From Bradyrhizobium sp. CSA207 (GTDB lineage Bacteria; Pseudomonadota; Alphaproteobacteria; Rhizobiales; Xanthobacteraceae): a stretch of DNA of 64,000 nt. The stretch lies in the NCBI RefSeq assembly GCF_029051685.1, contig NZ_JAACFT010000031.1, positions 1 through 64,000 on the forward strand, read 5' to 3'. Below the pieces are notes generated by a model that saw nothing but the letters and a program-made list of their open reading frames with translations, was not told the origin of the DNA and did no database searches. Below, in pieces: positions 1 through 8,509 of the stretch. Numbering within the stretch: position 1 is the stretch's first letter; the number at the start of each line of letters is the position of its first letter. The position numbers and the translations under genes were made by a program.

Positions 1-1
1 G

Positions 2-148
2 CAGTTCCGTGCGCTCGATCTCGACCGGCTGAAGGCGACCATGACGCAGCCGGTCGTCGTCGATCTCCGCAACATCTACCGCCCCGAGGACATGCAAGCC
101 GCCGGCTTCGTCTATGAGAGCATCGGGCGGTCGCCGGTGCAGGGCTGA
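2..148 (+). CDS. UDP-glucose 6-dehydrogenase, C-terminal end (partial)
   Basis: Only the last 48 codons are inside the window, and the reading frame is open from base 2 to the TGA at 146-148. The tail resembles the UDP-binding C-terminal domain of UDP-glucose/GDP-mannose dehydrogenases, with the patterns VVDLRNIYRPE and AGFVYESIGR. These enzymes oxidise UDP-glucose to UDP-glucuronate for exopolysaccharide and envelope sugars. A phosphomannomutase/phosphoglucomutase lies 4 kb downstream, but the two are not one operon. Identification rests on a short tail, so GDP-mannose dehydrogenase is not excluded. Confidence 0.8.
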   Translation, partial: QFRALDLDRLKATMTQPVVVDLRNIYRPEDMQAAGFVYESIGRSPVQG

Positions 149-177
149 TAGCGGCACATTATTGTCGATCGAAACTG

Positions 178-286
178 TCATGGCCGGGCTTGTCCCGGCC
201 ATCCACGTCTGTTCTCTAGGCGGAAGACGTGGATGCCCGGCGCCTCCTGTGCGAAGACGCGCTTCGCGCCTTTGCCCGGGCATGAC
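178..286. repeat. Palindromic intergenic repeat, family 1
   Basis: The element starts with TCATGGCCGGG and ends with CCCGGGCATGAC, with complementary arms. The same type recurs at 26856-26943 and 29107-29225. In this copy the right arm is interrupted by a second small hairpin. It fills the gap between the dehydrogenase and hrpB. Confidence 0.75.
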
Positions 287-300
287 GAACGGATAGATAC

Positions 301-2778
301 TTGCCCCGCAGCTTCGACACGCCCCTTCCGATCGATGCCGTGCTCGACGATCTCTCGCGCACGCTGGAGGCGCATAACGCCGCCGTGCTGGTGGCGCCTC
401 CGGGCGCCGGCAAGACCACGCGGGTACCGCTGGCGCTGCTGGATGCGCCCTGGGCCAGGGACAAGAAGATCATCGTGCTGGAGCCGCGGCGCATCGCCGC
501 GCGGGCCAGTGCCGATCGCATGGCCAAATCGCTTGGCGAGCGCGCCGGGGAGACCGTCGGCTACCGCGTTCGCTTCGGCTCAAAAATATCGCGCGCGACG
601 CGCATCGAGGTGGTGACCGAAGGCATTTTTACCCGCCAGATCCTCGACGATCCCGAGCTCTCCGGCGTCGCCGCCGTCCTGTTCGACGAATTCCACGAAC
701 GTTCGCTCGACGCCGATCTCGGCCTCGCGCTGGCGCGCGACGCGCAACTGGGCCTGCGTGAGGATCTGCGCATTCTCGTGATGTCGGCAACGCTGGACGG
801 CGCGCGTGTTGCCAGGCTGCTCGGCGAAGCGCCCGTCGTTGAAAGCGAGGGCCGTGCGTTTCCGGTCGAGACACGCTATCTCGGCCGCAAGGCGGACGTG
901 CAGGTGGAACGGCAGATGGCGGATGCGATCGCCTCGGCCCTGCGCGCAGATAGCGGCTCGGTGCTGGCGTTCTTGCCGGGCGCCGCCGAAATCCGCCGCA
1001 CACAGAATTTTCTCGCCGAGCGCGTGCAGGATGCGACCATCGAGATCGTACCGCTGTTCGGCGCGCTCGATGCCGCCGTGCAGGATCGCGCCATCGCGCC
1101 CGCGCCCAAGGGCACGCGCAAGGTGGTGCTGGCGACCTCGATCGCGGAGACCTCGCTCACCATCGAGGGCGTGCGCATCGTGGTCGATTGCGGCCTTGCC
1201 CGCGTGCCGCGCTACGAGCCCGACATCGGCCTGACGCGGCTCGAGACCGTGCGTGCCTCGCGCGCCGCAGTGGATCAGCGCCGGGGCCGCGCCGGCCGTA
1301 CCGAGCCTGGCGTCTGCTACCGGCTCTGGGACGAGCCGCAGACGGCGTCGCTTGCGCCCTACACCCAGCCGGAGATCCTCAGCGCCGACCTGTCCTCGCT
1401 CGTGCTCGATCTCGCGCAATGGGGTGTGAGCGATCCGGCAGCGCTGTCGTTTCTCGATCCGCCGCCCCAGCCGGCCTGGAAAGAAGCCAAGAGCCTGCTC
1501 ACTGAGCTCAATGCGCTCGATGGCGACGGCCGCATCACCGTGGAAGGCAAGAGCCTGCGCGCGCTGGCACTGCCGCCGCGGCTGGCGCGCATGATCGTGG
1601 ATTCGCATCGCGCCGGCGCGGGCGAAGCCGCCGCCGAGATCGCTGCCATCCTCACCGAGCGCGGACTCGGCGGCGACAGCGCCGATCTCGAGCACAGGCG
1701 CGACCAGTTCCGCCGCGACCGCTCGCCGCGCGCGTCGAGCGCGCGCGACCTGGCGCGGCGCTGGGCTTCGCAGGTGGCTGCATCCGAGAAGATCAAGCCC
1801 GAGGAAGGTGAACTCTCCACCGGCCTGATGCTCGCCTACGCCTTTCCCGACCGCGTTGCCCGCAACCGCGGCAACGGCAGCTTCGTGCTCGCCAACGGCC
1901 GCGGCGCGGCAGTCGAGCAGACCTCGTCGCTCTCGCGCGCGCCCTACATCGCCGTTGGTGAAATGACGGGGACGGCCGCGAGCGGGCGCATTCTGCTCGC
2001 CGCGGCGATCGCGCAGGAGGATATCGAGCGGCATTTCGCCGAGCACATCGAAACCGTCGATGAGATATCGTTCGATCGCGGTGCGATGGCGCTGCGTGCG
2101 CGGCGAAAGCGCTCGCTGCACGCCATCACATTGTCCGAAACCACGCTCGCGCTGTCGCCCTCGGAGGAAACCGCGCGCATCCTTGCCGACGGACTGATTG
2201 CGGCAGGCCTCGATCGGTTGCCCTGGTCGAAAGCGGCCAGGCAATGGCGCGACCGGGTGATGTTCCTGCGCAGGGCGGAAGGCGATAGCTGGCCCGACCT
2301 GTCGGATGACGGGTTGATCGCGCGGCGCGACGATTGGCTGGTGCCGGCGCTCTACGACAAGATCGCGCTGAAGGATCTTTCCGCCGGCGATCTCTCCGAT
2401 GCCCTGATGACGCTATTGCCGTGGGAGATGCGTGCCCGGCTCGAGCGCGAGGCGCCGACCCATTTCGAGGCGCCGACCGGCACCATGCTCGCGATCGACT
2501 ACGAGGCCGAGCAGGGACCGACCATCGCGGTGCGGCTCCAGGAATTGTTCGGCCTCAACACCCATCCGTCGATCGCGGCCGGGAAGGTGCCGCTGGTGCT
2601 GGAATTGCTGTCGCCGGCGCAGCGCCCGGTGCAGGTGACGCGCGATCTTCCCGGGTTTTGGCGCGGCAGTTACAGCGCCGTTCGCTCCGACCTGCGCGGC
2701 CGCTATCCGCGCCATCCCTGGCCGGAAGATCCGGCAAGCGCGCTACCGACCCGGCGGGTCAAGCCGCGCGGGACGTGA
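301..2778 (+). CDS. hrpB: ATP-dependent helicase HrpB
   Basis: This 825-residue protein belongs to the DEAH-box superfamily 2 helicases of the HrpB type, whose physiological role in bacteria is poorly defined. Visible motifs in order are Walker A APPGAGKTT near residue 33, the Walker B variant DEFH (LFDEFHERS), motif III SAT (MSATLDG), and motif VI QRRGRAGR near residue 325. The C-terminal half matches the HrpB-specific region in length. The start is TTG at 301, because the first internal ATG lies inside the helicase core and upstream starts would read through the palindromic repeat that ends at 286. It appears to be transcribed alone. Confidence 0.93.
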   Translation: MPRSFDTPLPIDAVLDDLSRTLEAHNAAVLVAPPGAGKTTRVPLALLDAPWARDKKIIVLEPRRIAARASADRMAKSLGERAGETVGYRVRFGSKISRATRIEVVTEGIFTRQILDDPELSGVAAVLFDEFHERSLDADLGLALARDAQLGLREDLRILVMSATLDGARVARLLGEAPVVESEGRAFPVETRYLGRKADVQVERQMADAIASALRADSGSVLAFLPGAAEIRRTQNFLAERVQDATIEIVPLFGALDAAVQDRAIAPAPKGTRKVVLATSIAETSLTIEGVRIVVDCGLARVPRYEPDIGLTRLETVRASRAAVDQRRGRAGRTEPGVCYRLWDEPQTASLAPYTQPEILSADLSSLVLDLAQWGVSDPAALSFLDPPPQPAWKEAKSLLTELNALDGDGRITVEGKSLRALALPPRLARMIVDSHRAGAGEAAAEIAAILTERGLGGDSADLEHRRDQFRRDRSPRASSARDLARRWASQVAASEKIKPEEGELSTGLMLAYAFPDRVARNRGNGSFVLANGRGAAVEQTSSLSRAPYIAVGEMTGTAASGRILLAAAIAQEDIERHFAEHIETVDEISFDRGAMALRARRKRSLHAITLSETTLALSPSEETARILADGLIAAGLDRLPWSKAARQWRDRVMFLRRAEGDSWPDLSDDGLIARRDDWLVPALYDKIALKDLSAGDLSDALMTLLPWEMRARLEREAPTHFEAPTGTMLAIDYEAEQGPTIAVRLQELFGLNTHPSIAAGKVPLVLELLSPAQRPVQVTRDLPGFWRGSYSAVRSDLRGRYPRHPWPEDPASALPTRRVKPRGT

Positions 2779-2906
2779 GAAGTCACGAAGGCACATTAAC
2801 CGTTCACTCATCCTTTTCGTCAAAATGGCACCGTCCTGGCCGCGGCTGCGCTCGCGGACAGGCGTGTGGCGTGTTGAAATCGAGCTTTCGGGCTCCGAGT
2901 GGTGTG

Positions 2907-3419
2907 ATGCGTAACATAATGATCTTCGCGGCCATCATGATCGGGCTTGGCACCTTCATGGCGCAGATGGCGGACAAGATGAGCTCCGCCTCCGCAACAT
3001 CAGCGCCCCGCACGACGGTCGCAGTTGCAACGACGGCGCCGGCCGGCAGCCGAAGCCTCAATATTGCCCGCGACGGCCGCGGTCATTTCCAGGCCGAGGG
3101 CCGGATCGAGGGCCAGCGCATCGGCTTCATGATCGACACCGGCGCCTCCGTGGTGGCGCTGAACGAGACCTCGGCCGCGCGTTTCGGCCTGCGTCCGTCG
3201 CGCCGCGAGTACAACGCCACGGTCTCCACCGCCAACGGCACCATCAAGGCCGCGCGCACCCGCATCGCCATGCTCGATGTCGGCGGCCTCGTCGTGCGCG
3301 ATGTCGATGCCATGGTGCTGCCGGACGAGGCGCTGTCCGAGAACCTGCTCGGCCTCTCCTTCCTGTCCCGCCTGAAGCGTTTCGAATACGCCAACGGCCA
3401 GATGGTGCTGGAGCAGTAA
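2907..3419 (+). CDS. Membrane-anchored retropepsin-like aspartic protease (TIGR02281 type)
   Basis: The product has 170 residues. A single N-terminal membrane segment (about residues 4-18) is followed by a linker rich in Ser, Thr and Ala. A clan AA aspartic protease domain then carries the catalytic FMIDTGAS motif. One such domain should need to dimerise to form an active site. The family is common in alphaproteobacteria as a periplasm-facing protein of unknown substrate. The ATG at 2907 was chosen because the hydrophobic anchor follows directly; a GTG lies immediately before it. A long upstream extension in the same frame overlaps hrpB and is not believable. Confidence 0.85.
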   Translation: MRNIMIFAAIMIGLGTFMAQMADKMSSASATSAPRTTVAVATTAPAGSRSLNIARDGRGHFQAEGRIEGQRIGFMIDTGASVVALNETSAARFGLRPSRREYNATVSTANGTIKAARTRIAMLDVGGLVVRDVDAMVLPDEALSENLLGLSFLSRLKRFEYANGQMVLEQ

Positions 3420-3482
3420 GGCAGCTCTACAGGGGGCTGGTCAGGCCTCCCGCCGGCGCGGACGGCATGCTATATTCCGTCC

Positions 3483-3779
3483 ATGAATAGTCCCGATGTC
3501 ATAGCGATCCTGCGACAGTCCGAACCTGCTCTGCGCGAGCGGGGTGTCTTGCATGCCGCGTTGTTCGGTTCAGTGGCCCGGGGCGAAAATCACTCCGGCA
3601 GCGATGTCGATATCATGGTCGAGATCGATCCGAACGTGCGGATCACCGTCTTCGAATACGTCGAACTCAAGGAATATATTGCCAATCTTTTCGATAGTCC
3701 GGTGGATGTCGTCAACCGCGATGCATTGAAATCATACGTTGCTCCTGCTGCGATCGCCCAAGCCGTCTATGCCTTCTGA
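3483..3779 (+). CDS. MntA-type nucleotidyltransferase (antitoxin of a MNT/HEPN pair)
   Basis: This 98-residue minimal nucleotidyltransferase carries the motif GSVARG followed by GSDVDIMVEID, the GS-x10-DxD signature of the family. In characterised MntA/HepT pairs the MNT protein neutralises the HEPN RNase by transferring AMP to a tyrosine in the toxin. The next gene, a HEPN protein, overlaps this stop codon by 11 bp, so the two are translationally coupled. GC content is lower than in neighbouring core genes, which fits a transferred cassette. Confidence 0.85.
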   Translation: MNSPDVIAILRQSEPALRERGVLHAALFGSVARGENHSGSDVDIMVEIDPNVRITVFEYVELKEYIANLFDSPVDVVNRDALKSYVAPAAIAQAVYAF

Positions 3780-4116
3780 TCGTACCGATGGAACGCTTCG
3801 AGATATCTTGCATCACATTGATTTGGCGACTCAGTTCGCCGTAGGTTTGGATCGCGAAGCTTTCACTTCAGATTTGAGGTCAGTATATGCGGTCACGCGA
3901 TGCCTGGAGATTATCTCGGAAGCATCGCGCCGCCTCCCTGAGGAATTGAAGGCGAGGCATCCAGCGATCACGTGGAAGCAGATGGCGGCGGCCGGCAACG
4001 TCTACCGGCACGACTATGAAGATGTCGCTGCCCATTTCGTGTGGGAGACCGTTCAACGGGCCCTTCCACCTCTACGGGTGGTCATCGAGGAGGAGATTGC
4101 AGGCCTGGAGATTTAA
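3769..4116 (+). CDS. HepT-like HEPN protein (DUF86), putative toxin
   Basis: The 115-residue protein has the DUF86 pattern of an alpha-helical HEPN domain. The ATG at 3769 overlaps the end of the MNT gene and gives a normal family length; a longer upstream reading is in the antitoxin region. The usual RNase motif is Arg-x4-His-x-Tyr. Here the segment is G76-N-V-Y-R-H81-D-Y83, so His and Tyr are present but the motif arginine position holds Gly, with an Arg next to the His. It may be a variant subfamily or a weakened RNase. The Tyr that MntA enzymes modify is kept. Confidence 0.82.
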   Translation: MPSDRTDGTLRDILHHIDLATQFAVGLDREAFTSDLRSVYAVTRCLEIISEASRRLPEELKARHPAITWKQMAAAGNVYRHDYEDVAAHFVWETVQRALPPLRVVIEEEIAGLEI

Positions 4117-4241
4117 CCGGTCCTAGCCAGACATGTTGGTCTCTCTCCCGGCGGCGTTCCCCTGTTACCAAACTGCCGCAATTATAATCCATAAGCCTCC
4201 CTTCCCGCCTTCCGCTGCGGCCCGGCATTCGCTAAGGCTGC

Positions 4242-5774
4242 ATGAAATCCTGCTCTTTTCATGAGATCGTCTCAATGTTCCCCAAGCCGAAATCCGTGTT
4301 GCTGCCCAACACCTATGCCTTCGAATCCGAGCCGATGGTGAAAGCGACCGGCTTTCGCGAATACGACGCGCGCTGGCTGTTCCAGAAAGAAATCAACCTG
4401 ATGGGGGTGCAGGCGCTCGGCATGGGGCTGGGCGCGCTGATCGCCGAGCTTGGCGTCGGTCAGGAGATCGTCACGGGACATGATTTCCGCGGCTATTCGG
4501 CCTCGATCAAATACGCGCTGATTTCAGGCCTGATGGCTGCGGGGTGCAAGGTGCACGACATCGGGCTTGCGGTGACGCCGATGGCCTATTTCGCGCAGTT
4601 CGATCTCGACGTGCCCTGCTGTGCCATGGTCACGGCGTCGCATAACGACAATGGCTGGACCGGCGTGAAGATGGGGGCGAGCCGACCGCTGACGTTCGGC
4701 CCGGACGAGATGACGCGGCTGAAACAGATCGTGCTGGGCGCCGAGTTCAAGAACAAGGCCGGCGGCTCCTACCAGTTCCACGAGAATTATCCGGCCCGCT
4801 ATATCGCCGATCTCACCAGCCGCCCGAAGCTGAAGCGCAAGCTCAAGGTGGTCGCGGCCTGCGGCAACGGCACCGCCGGCGCGTTCGCACCGCAGGTGCT
4901 GGAGGCGATCGGCTGCGAAGTGATCCCGCTCGACACCGAGCTCGACCACACGTTCCCGAAATACAATCCGAATCCGGAAGATATGGAGATGCTGCACGCG
5001 ATCCGCGACGCGGTGCTGCAGCACAACGCCGATGTGGGCCTCGGCTTCGACGGCGACGGCGATCGCTGCGGTGTCGTCGACAACACCGGCGAGGAGATCT
5101 TTGCCGACAAGGTCGGCGTGATGCTGGCGCGCGACATGTCGGCGATCCACAAGGACGCGCAGTTCGTCGTCGACGTGAAGTCGACCGGCCTTTTTGTCAC
5201 TGATCCGGTGCTGCAGAAGCAGGGCGCGAAGGTCGCCTATTGGAAAACGGGTCATTCCTACATGAAGCGCCGCACCAACGAGATGGGCGCGCTCGCGGGT
5301 TTCGAGAAGTCGGGCCACTTCTTCTTCAACAAGCCGTTCGGCCGCGGCTACGACGACGGCCTGGTCTCGGCGATCGCAATCTGCGACATGCTCGACCGCG
5401 CCCCCGGCAAGTCGATGGCCGACCTGAAGGACGCGCTGCCAAAAACCTGGTCGTCGCCGACCATGTCGCCGCATTGCGCCGACGAGGTCAAGTACGGCGT
5501 CATCGACGCCGTGGTGAAGCACTTCGAGGGCTTGCAGGCCAAGGGCTCCAAGATCGGCGGACAATCGATCCGCGATCTCGTCACGGTCAACGGCGTGCGC
5601 GTCACGGTCGAGGACGGAAGCTGGGGCCTGGTGCGCGCCTCCTCCAACAAGCCCGAGCTCGTCGTTGTCGTCGAGAGCCCGGTTTCCGAGCAGCGCATGC
5701 ACGACATGTTCGAGATGGTGAACAGCGTGCTGCGCACGCATCCGGAAGTCGGCGAGTACAATCAGAAGATCTGA
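4242..5774 (+). CDS. Phosphomannomutase/phosphoglucomutase
   Basis: The 510-residue protein is of the alpha-D-phosphohexomutase family, which interconverts hexose 1- and 6-phosphates for nucleotide-sugar and polysaccharide synthesis. The phosphoserine loop is TASHN (Ser near residue 133). The metal-binding loop is GFDGDGDR, and the sugar-binding loop is GFEKSGH in place of the more usual GEMSGH. The C-terminal phosphate-binding region is present (VRASSNKPEL). The start at 4242 has an AAGG upstream, but an internal ATG at 4275 (MFPKPKS) is an alternative. Substrate preference between mannose and glucose cannot be read from sequence. Confidence 0.9.
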   Translation: MKSCSFHEIVSMFPKPKSVLLPNTYAFESEPMVKATGFREYDARWLFQKEINLMGVQALGMGLGALIAELGVGQEIVTGHDFRGYSASIKYALISGLMAAGCKVHDIGLAVTPMAYFAQFDLDVPCCAMVTASHNDNGWTGVKMGASRPLTFGPDEMTRLKQIVLGAEFKNKAGGSYQFHENYPARYIADLTSRPKLKRKLKVVAACGNGTAGAFAPQVLEAIGCEVIPLDTELDHTFPKYNPNPEDMEMLHAIRDAVLQHNADVGLGFDGDGDRCGVVDNTGEEIFADKVGVMLARDMSAIHKDAQFVVDVKSTGLFVTDPVLQKQGAKVAYWKTGHSYMKRRTNEMGALAGFEKSGHFFFNKPFGRGYDDGLVSAIAICDMLDRAPGKSMADLKDALPKTWSSPTMSPHCADEVKYGVIDAVVKHFEGLQAKGSKIGGQSIRDLVTVNGVRVTVEDGSWGLVRASSNKPELVVVVESPVSEQRMHDMFEMVNSVLRTHPEVGEYNQKI

Positions 5775-5798
5775 GGTGCGAGACGCCTGCATCCACCG

Positions 5799-5902
5799 CT
5801 GTCATCACCCGCGAAAGCGGGTGATCCAGTATTCCAGAGGCGGTTGTGATCGAGCGGAGGAGCCGCGGCGTACTGGATCGCCCGGTCAAGCCGGGCGATG
5901 AC
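5799..5902. repeat. Palindromic intergenic repeat, family 2
   Basis: Two short hairpins flank a GTACTGGAT core: CATCACCCGCGAAAGCGGGTGAT on the left and a GCCCGGTCAAGCCGGGC arm on the right. Related copies are at 18146, 18635, 21813, 22704 and, as a half element, 24958. It lies between the convergent mutase and Lrp genes. Confidence 0.75.
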
Positions 5903-5928
5903 ACCTTCTCTGTGGCGAGACGCGAGAC

Positions 5929-6438
5929 CTACGCCGCCACCACCGCCGGAATCGGCAGCGCAGTGACCGACTTGATCTTCTCCATCGCGAAGCGCGAGGT
6001 GACGTTCTTGAGCGGCACCGCGCTGATCAGCTTCTTGTAGAACACGTCATAGGCCTGCATGTCCGCGACCACGACGCGCAGCATGTAGTCGACGTCGCCG
6101 GCCATGCGGTAGAACTCCATCACCTCGGGCATGGCGCTGACGGCCTCGGCGAACTTCTTGAGCCAGGCGTCGGAATGATCGGAGCTCTCGACCGAGACGA
6201 ACACGGAGATGCCGAGCCCGATCTTGTTCTGGTCGACCAATGCCACCCGCCTCAGGATCACGCCGTCGGCCTCCAGGCGCTGGATGCGCTTCCAGCAGGG
6301 GGTGGAGGACAGCCCGACCCGGTCGCCGATTTCGGCAACGGACAGGGAGGCGTCCTCCTGGAGTACCATCAAGATCTTGCGGTCGATGGCGTCGAGGCGG
6401 CGGCTGGTCTCGGGGATCGGGACAGCGAGGTCAGTCAT
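5929..6438 (-). CDS. Lrp/AsnC family transcriptional regulator
   Basis: The 169-residue protein has an N-terminal winged helix-turn-helix of the AsnC type, with LDAIDRKIL, LSVAEIGDRVGLS and TPCWKRIQRLE in order. A C-terminal RAM/ACT-like ligand-binding domain follows. These regulators sense amino acids and usually act on nearby or amino-acid metabolism genes. No obvious target is divergent here, since the gene upstream is a decayed kinase remnant in the same orientation. Target and ligand are unknown. Confidence 0.92.
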   Translation of the reverse strand: MTDLAVPIPETSRRLDAIDRKILMVLQEDASLSVAEIGDRVGLSSTPCWKRIQRLEADGVILRRVALVDQNKIGLGISVFVSVESSDHSDAWLKKFAEAVSAMPEVMEFYRMAGDVDYMLRVVVADMQAYDVFYKKLISAVPLKNVTSRFAMEKIKSVTALPIPAVVAA

Positions 6439-6505
6439 TTGAAGAACTTTGTTCCATTATGATGGCTACTTTCCGTCATATAGAGAAAATTCTTCTATCG
6501 CAAGC

Positions 6506-6858
6506 CTATATTCTTGGCGGGTGATCGCGCTCGACCTCTACCCGCTTCTGCAAAAACTCTTCAACTTCAATGCGTTGTGGGGCAGCCAGCCCACCGCCGT
6601 GGCGGCTGCATTTGAGCGCTGCGGCGGCCGCGGCGAATCGCAGCGCCTCGCGCAGATCATTGCCTTCGGCCAGGCGAACGCGACGCGGCCGCCAGGCTGA
6701 GCGATCGCGGCATTGAGTGCGTTGCCGCCGCAGATCTCGGCCAGATGGCTGGCATTTGCCTTGCTGCCGCGCTCGGGCACGGCCTCGACGCGAAAGGTGA
6801 GGTCGCGTACGGGGATGCCGATGCAGAGGATGCGCGGCGCGATCCCGGATGCCATCAT
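6506..6858 (-). pseudogene. PfkB-family sugar kinase remnant with large internal deletion
   Basis: The first 50 codons or so match the N-terminus of a ribokinase/PfkB kinase, with PRILCIGIPVRDL, VPERGSKANA and the GGNALNAAI glycine motif. After about 6690 the reading frame of homology switches by one. In the new frame there is a typical PfkB C-terminus (RLAEGNDLREALRFAAA then ALKCSRHGG), ending at a TAG at 6506-6508. The middle, including the anionic hole and the catalytic GAGD region, is absent. A normal protein would be about 300 residues and fewer than 110 codons remain. It starts 13 bp after the nudC stop, so it was probably the distal gene of a nudC operon. Confidence 0.8.
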
Positions 6859-6871
6859 CGGCGGCCTCGGC

Positions 6872-7816
6872 TCAAGCGCCGCTCTTGTCGTGCACCCAGC
6901 GGCCGAGCAGATGATGGGCGATGGCAAAGGGATGCGGGCCGGCGAGACCGTCCGGATGCGTCCGCGTCAGCATCAGGGCCGCCTCCTCGCGCGTGAACCA
7001 GCGCGCATCCTCCAGCTCCAGGTGATCGACGACGATGTCCTCGTTGAGCGCCCGCGCGCTGCAGCCGATCATCAGCGATGACGGATAGGGCCAGGGCTGC
7101 GTCATGTAATACTGCACGTCGGTGCAGCTTATGCCGGACTCTTCGAGAATCTCGCGGCGCACCGCATCCTCGATCGTCTCGGCGGCCTCGACGAAGCCCG
7201 CGAGGCAGGAATACATGCCAGGTGGAAACTGCTTCTGGCGGCCGAGCAGGCATTTTTCGCCGGACGCCACCAGCATGATCACGACCGGATCGGTGCGCGG
7301 AAAGTGCTCGGCCTTGCAAGCAGGGCACTCGCGCTTCCAGCCGCCTTCCTTCATCGCGCTGCGTGTGCCGCAATTGGCGCAATAGCCGTGGCGCTGGTGC
7401 CAGCTCACCATCGACTTCGCCATCGCGACCGCCGAGAGCTCGTCGGGACGGACCGCGCCCTGCATTGCCATGCCGCGCAGTTCGGTGAGGGTGTAGTCCT
7501 CGCGACCGACCAGCTTCTCGGCGGCGGCCTGCGACAGGCCCATGCCGAACATTGCGGCGCCGTCGCGCAGACCCAAGAAGATCGTGCCGGGATTGGCGCC
7601 GCATTTCAGCGCTTCGTCGATCGACAGCAGCGCACGCACTTTCTCGCCCTCGCGCCTCACCAGCAGCGAGTCGCGGTGGACGACATAGGCGCGCGATGAC
7701 GCCTTTTGTTCCAGCGCGAACAGCTTTTCGTCATCGCGGCGCAGATGCGCGGCGCGATCGAGGACGTTGGTGACGAAGGCCGGCTGCCCCAGCGGAAACG
7801 AGTCGAATGCTGACAT
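6872..7816 (-). CDS. nudC: NAD(H) pyrophosphatase / decapping enzyme NudC
   Basis: The 314-residue protein has an N-terminal domain, a four-cysteine zinc ribbon (YCANCGTR and ECPACKAEHFPR) and a Nudix domain. The Nudix box runs from GFVEAAETIEDA to REILEESG and fits GX5EX7REUXEEXGU. The SQPWPYPxS-like element appears as MTQPWPYPSSLM, which marks the NADH-pyrophosphatase branch. The family hydrolyses NAD(H) to NMN(H) and AMP and removes NAD caps from RNA. The ATG at 7816 was preferred to an upstream TTG that overlaps the HIT stop codon. It follows the HIT gene by 11 bp. Confidence 0.93.
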   Translation of the reverse strand: MSAFDSFPLGQPAFVTNVLDRAAHLRRDDEKLFALEQKASSRAYVVHRDSLLVRREGEKVRALLSIDEALKCGANPGTIFLGLRDGAAMFGMGLSQAAAEKLVGREDYTLTELRGMAMQGAVRPDELSAVAMAKSMVSWHQRHGYCANCGTRSAMKEGGWKRECPACKAEHFPRTDPVVIMLVASGEKCLLGRQKQFPPGMYSCLAGFVEAAETIEDAVRREILEESGISCTDVQYYMTQPWPYPSSLMIGCSARALNEDIVVDHLELEDARWFTREEAALMLTRTHPDGLAGPHPFAIAHHLLGRWVHDKSGA

Positions 7817-7827
7817 TTCTTGTTCTT

Positions 7828-8247
7828 TCAACCCAACCAGATCTTGCGGCGAAGCGCGCTGATGAAATTCTGCACCTCTGTGGCGTCATGCGGCAATGGC
7901 TTCATCACGCCCCAGACCGGCCGCGGCCAGGCGGCGTCACCGGTGCGGCGCGCGATGATGTGGACGTGAAGCTGCGGCACGAGGTTGCCGAGCGCCGCGA
8001 TATTGAGCTTGTCGCATTTGGTGATCTCCTTCAGCGCGCGCGAGACGCGCGAGATCTCCGTCATCAGCTGCGCCTGCTGCACCTCGTCGAGATCGATGAT
8101 CTCCACCGCGTCGGCGCGCCGCGGCACCAGTAGCAGCCAAGGGTAATTCGCGTCCTTGATGACCAGCACCTTCGACAACGGCAGGTCGCCGATGTCGATG
8201 GTGTCCTCTTTCAGGCGGGAGTGCAGCGACCAGGCGGAATCGGACAT
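7828..8247 (-). CDS. HIT domain nucleotide-binding protein
   Basis: The 139-residue protein carries the histidine-triad segment QLHVHIIAR, in which the first position of the triad is Gln and the two catalytic-side histidines are kept. It also has the motif KDANYPWLLLVPRR. The family hydrolyses nucleotide phosphoramidates and related dinucleotides. The start at 8247 (MSDSAW) gives the usual family length; a longer frame upstream is non-homologous. It is the first gene of a HIT-nudC-kinase-remnant cluster, which suggests a role in nucleotide housekeeping. Confidence 0.88.
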   Translation of the reverse strand: MSDSAWSLHSRLKEDTIDIGDLPLSKVLVIKDANYPWLLLVPRRADAVEIIDLDEVQQAQLMTEISRVSRALKEITKCDKLNIAALGNLVPQLHVHIIARRTGDAAWPRPVWGVMKPLPHDATEVQNFISALRRKIWLG

Positions 8248-8509
8248 GAAGGTTTCCGGATGGCCCGATGGGATCGGGCATGGCGGGGCGGAACCCCTGA
8301 ATATTTGCCCCGACCATACGATACGGAGTCCGATAGGGGAAGGATAAGGCTCCGCGGGGGCGGCATGCTCTGTTGTCGTCCCAGGGAGAAGTTTGGCGAA
8401 AGCTCGTAGTGAAGAGTCTTCCCGCGGTACGACCACCTGCGCCTATCGAGAGATCACGCGGTATGGGTCCCGGCCTTCGCCGGGACGACAGCGAACTTGT
8501 GGCGTGTCC

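Noticed and set aside
4524..5792. Long minus-strand frames opposite the mutase, dnaX, dapE, gdh and yidC genes
   Set aside because: They are antisense shadows typical of GC-rich DNA, with Arg/His/Ala-rich composition and no domains.
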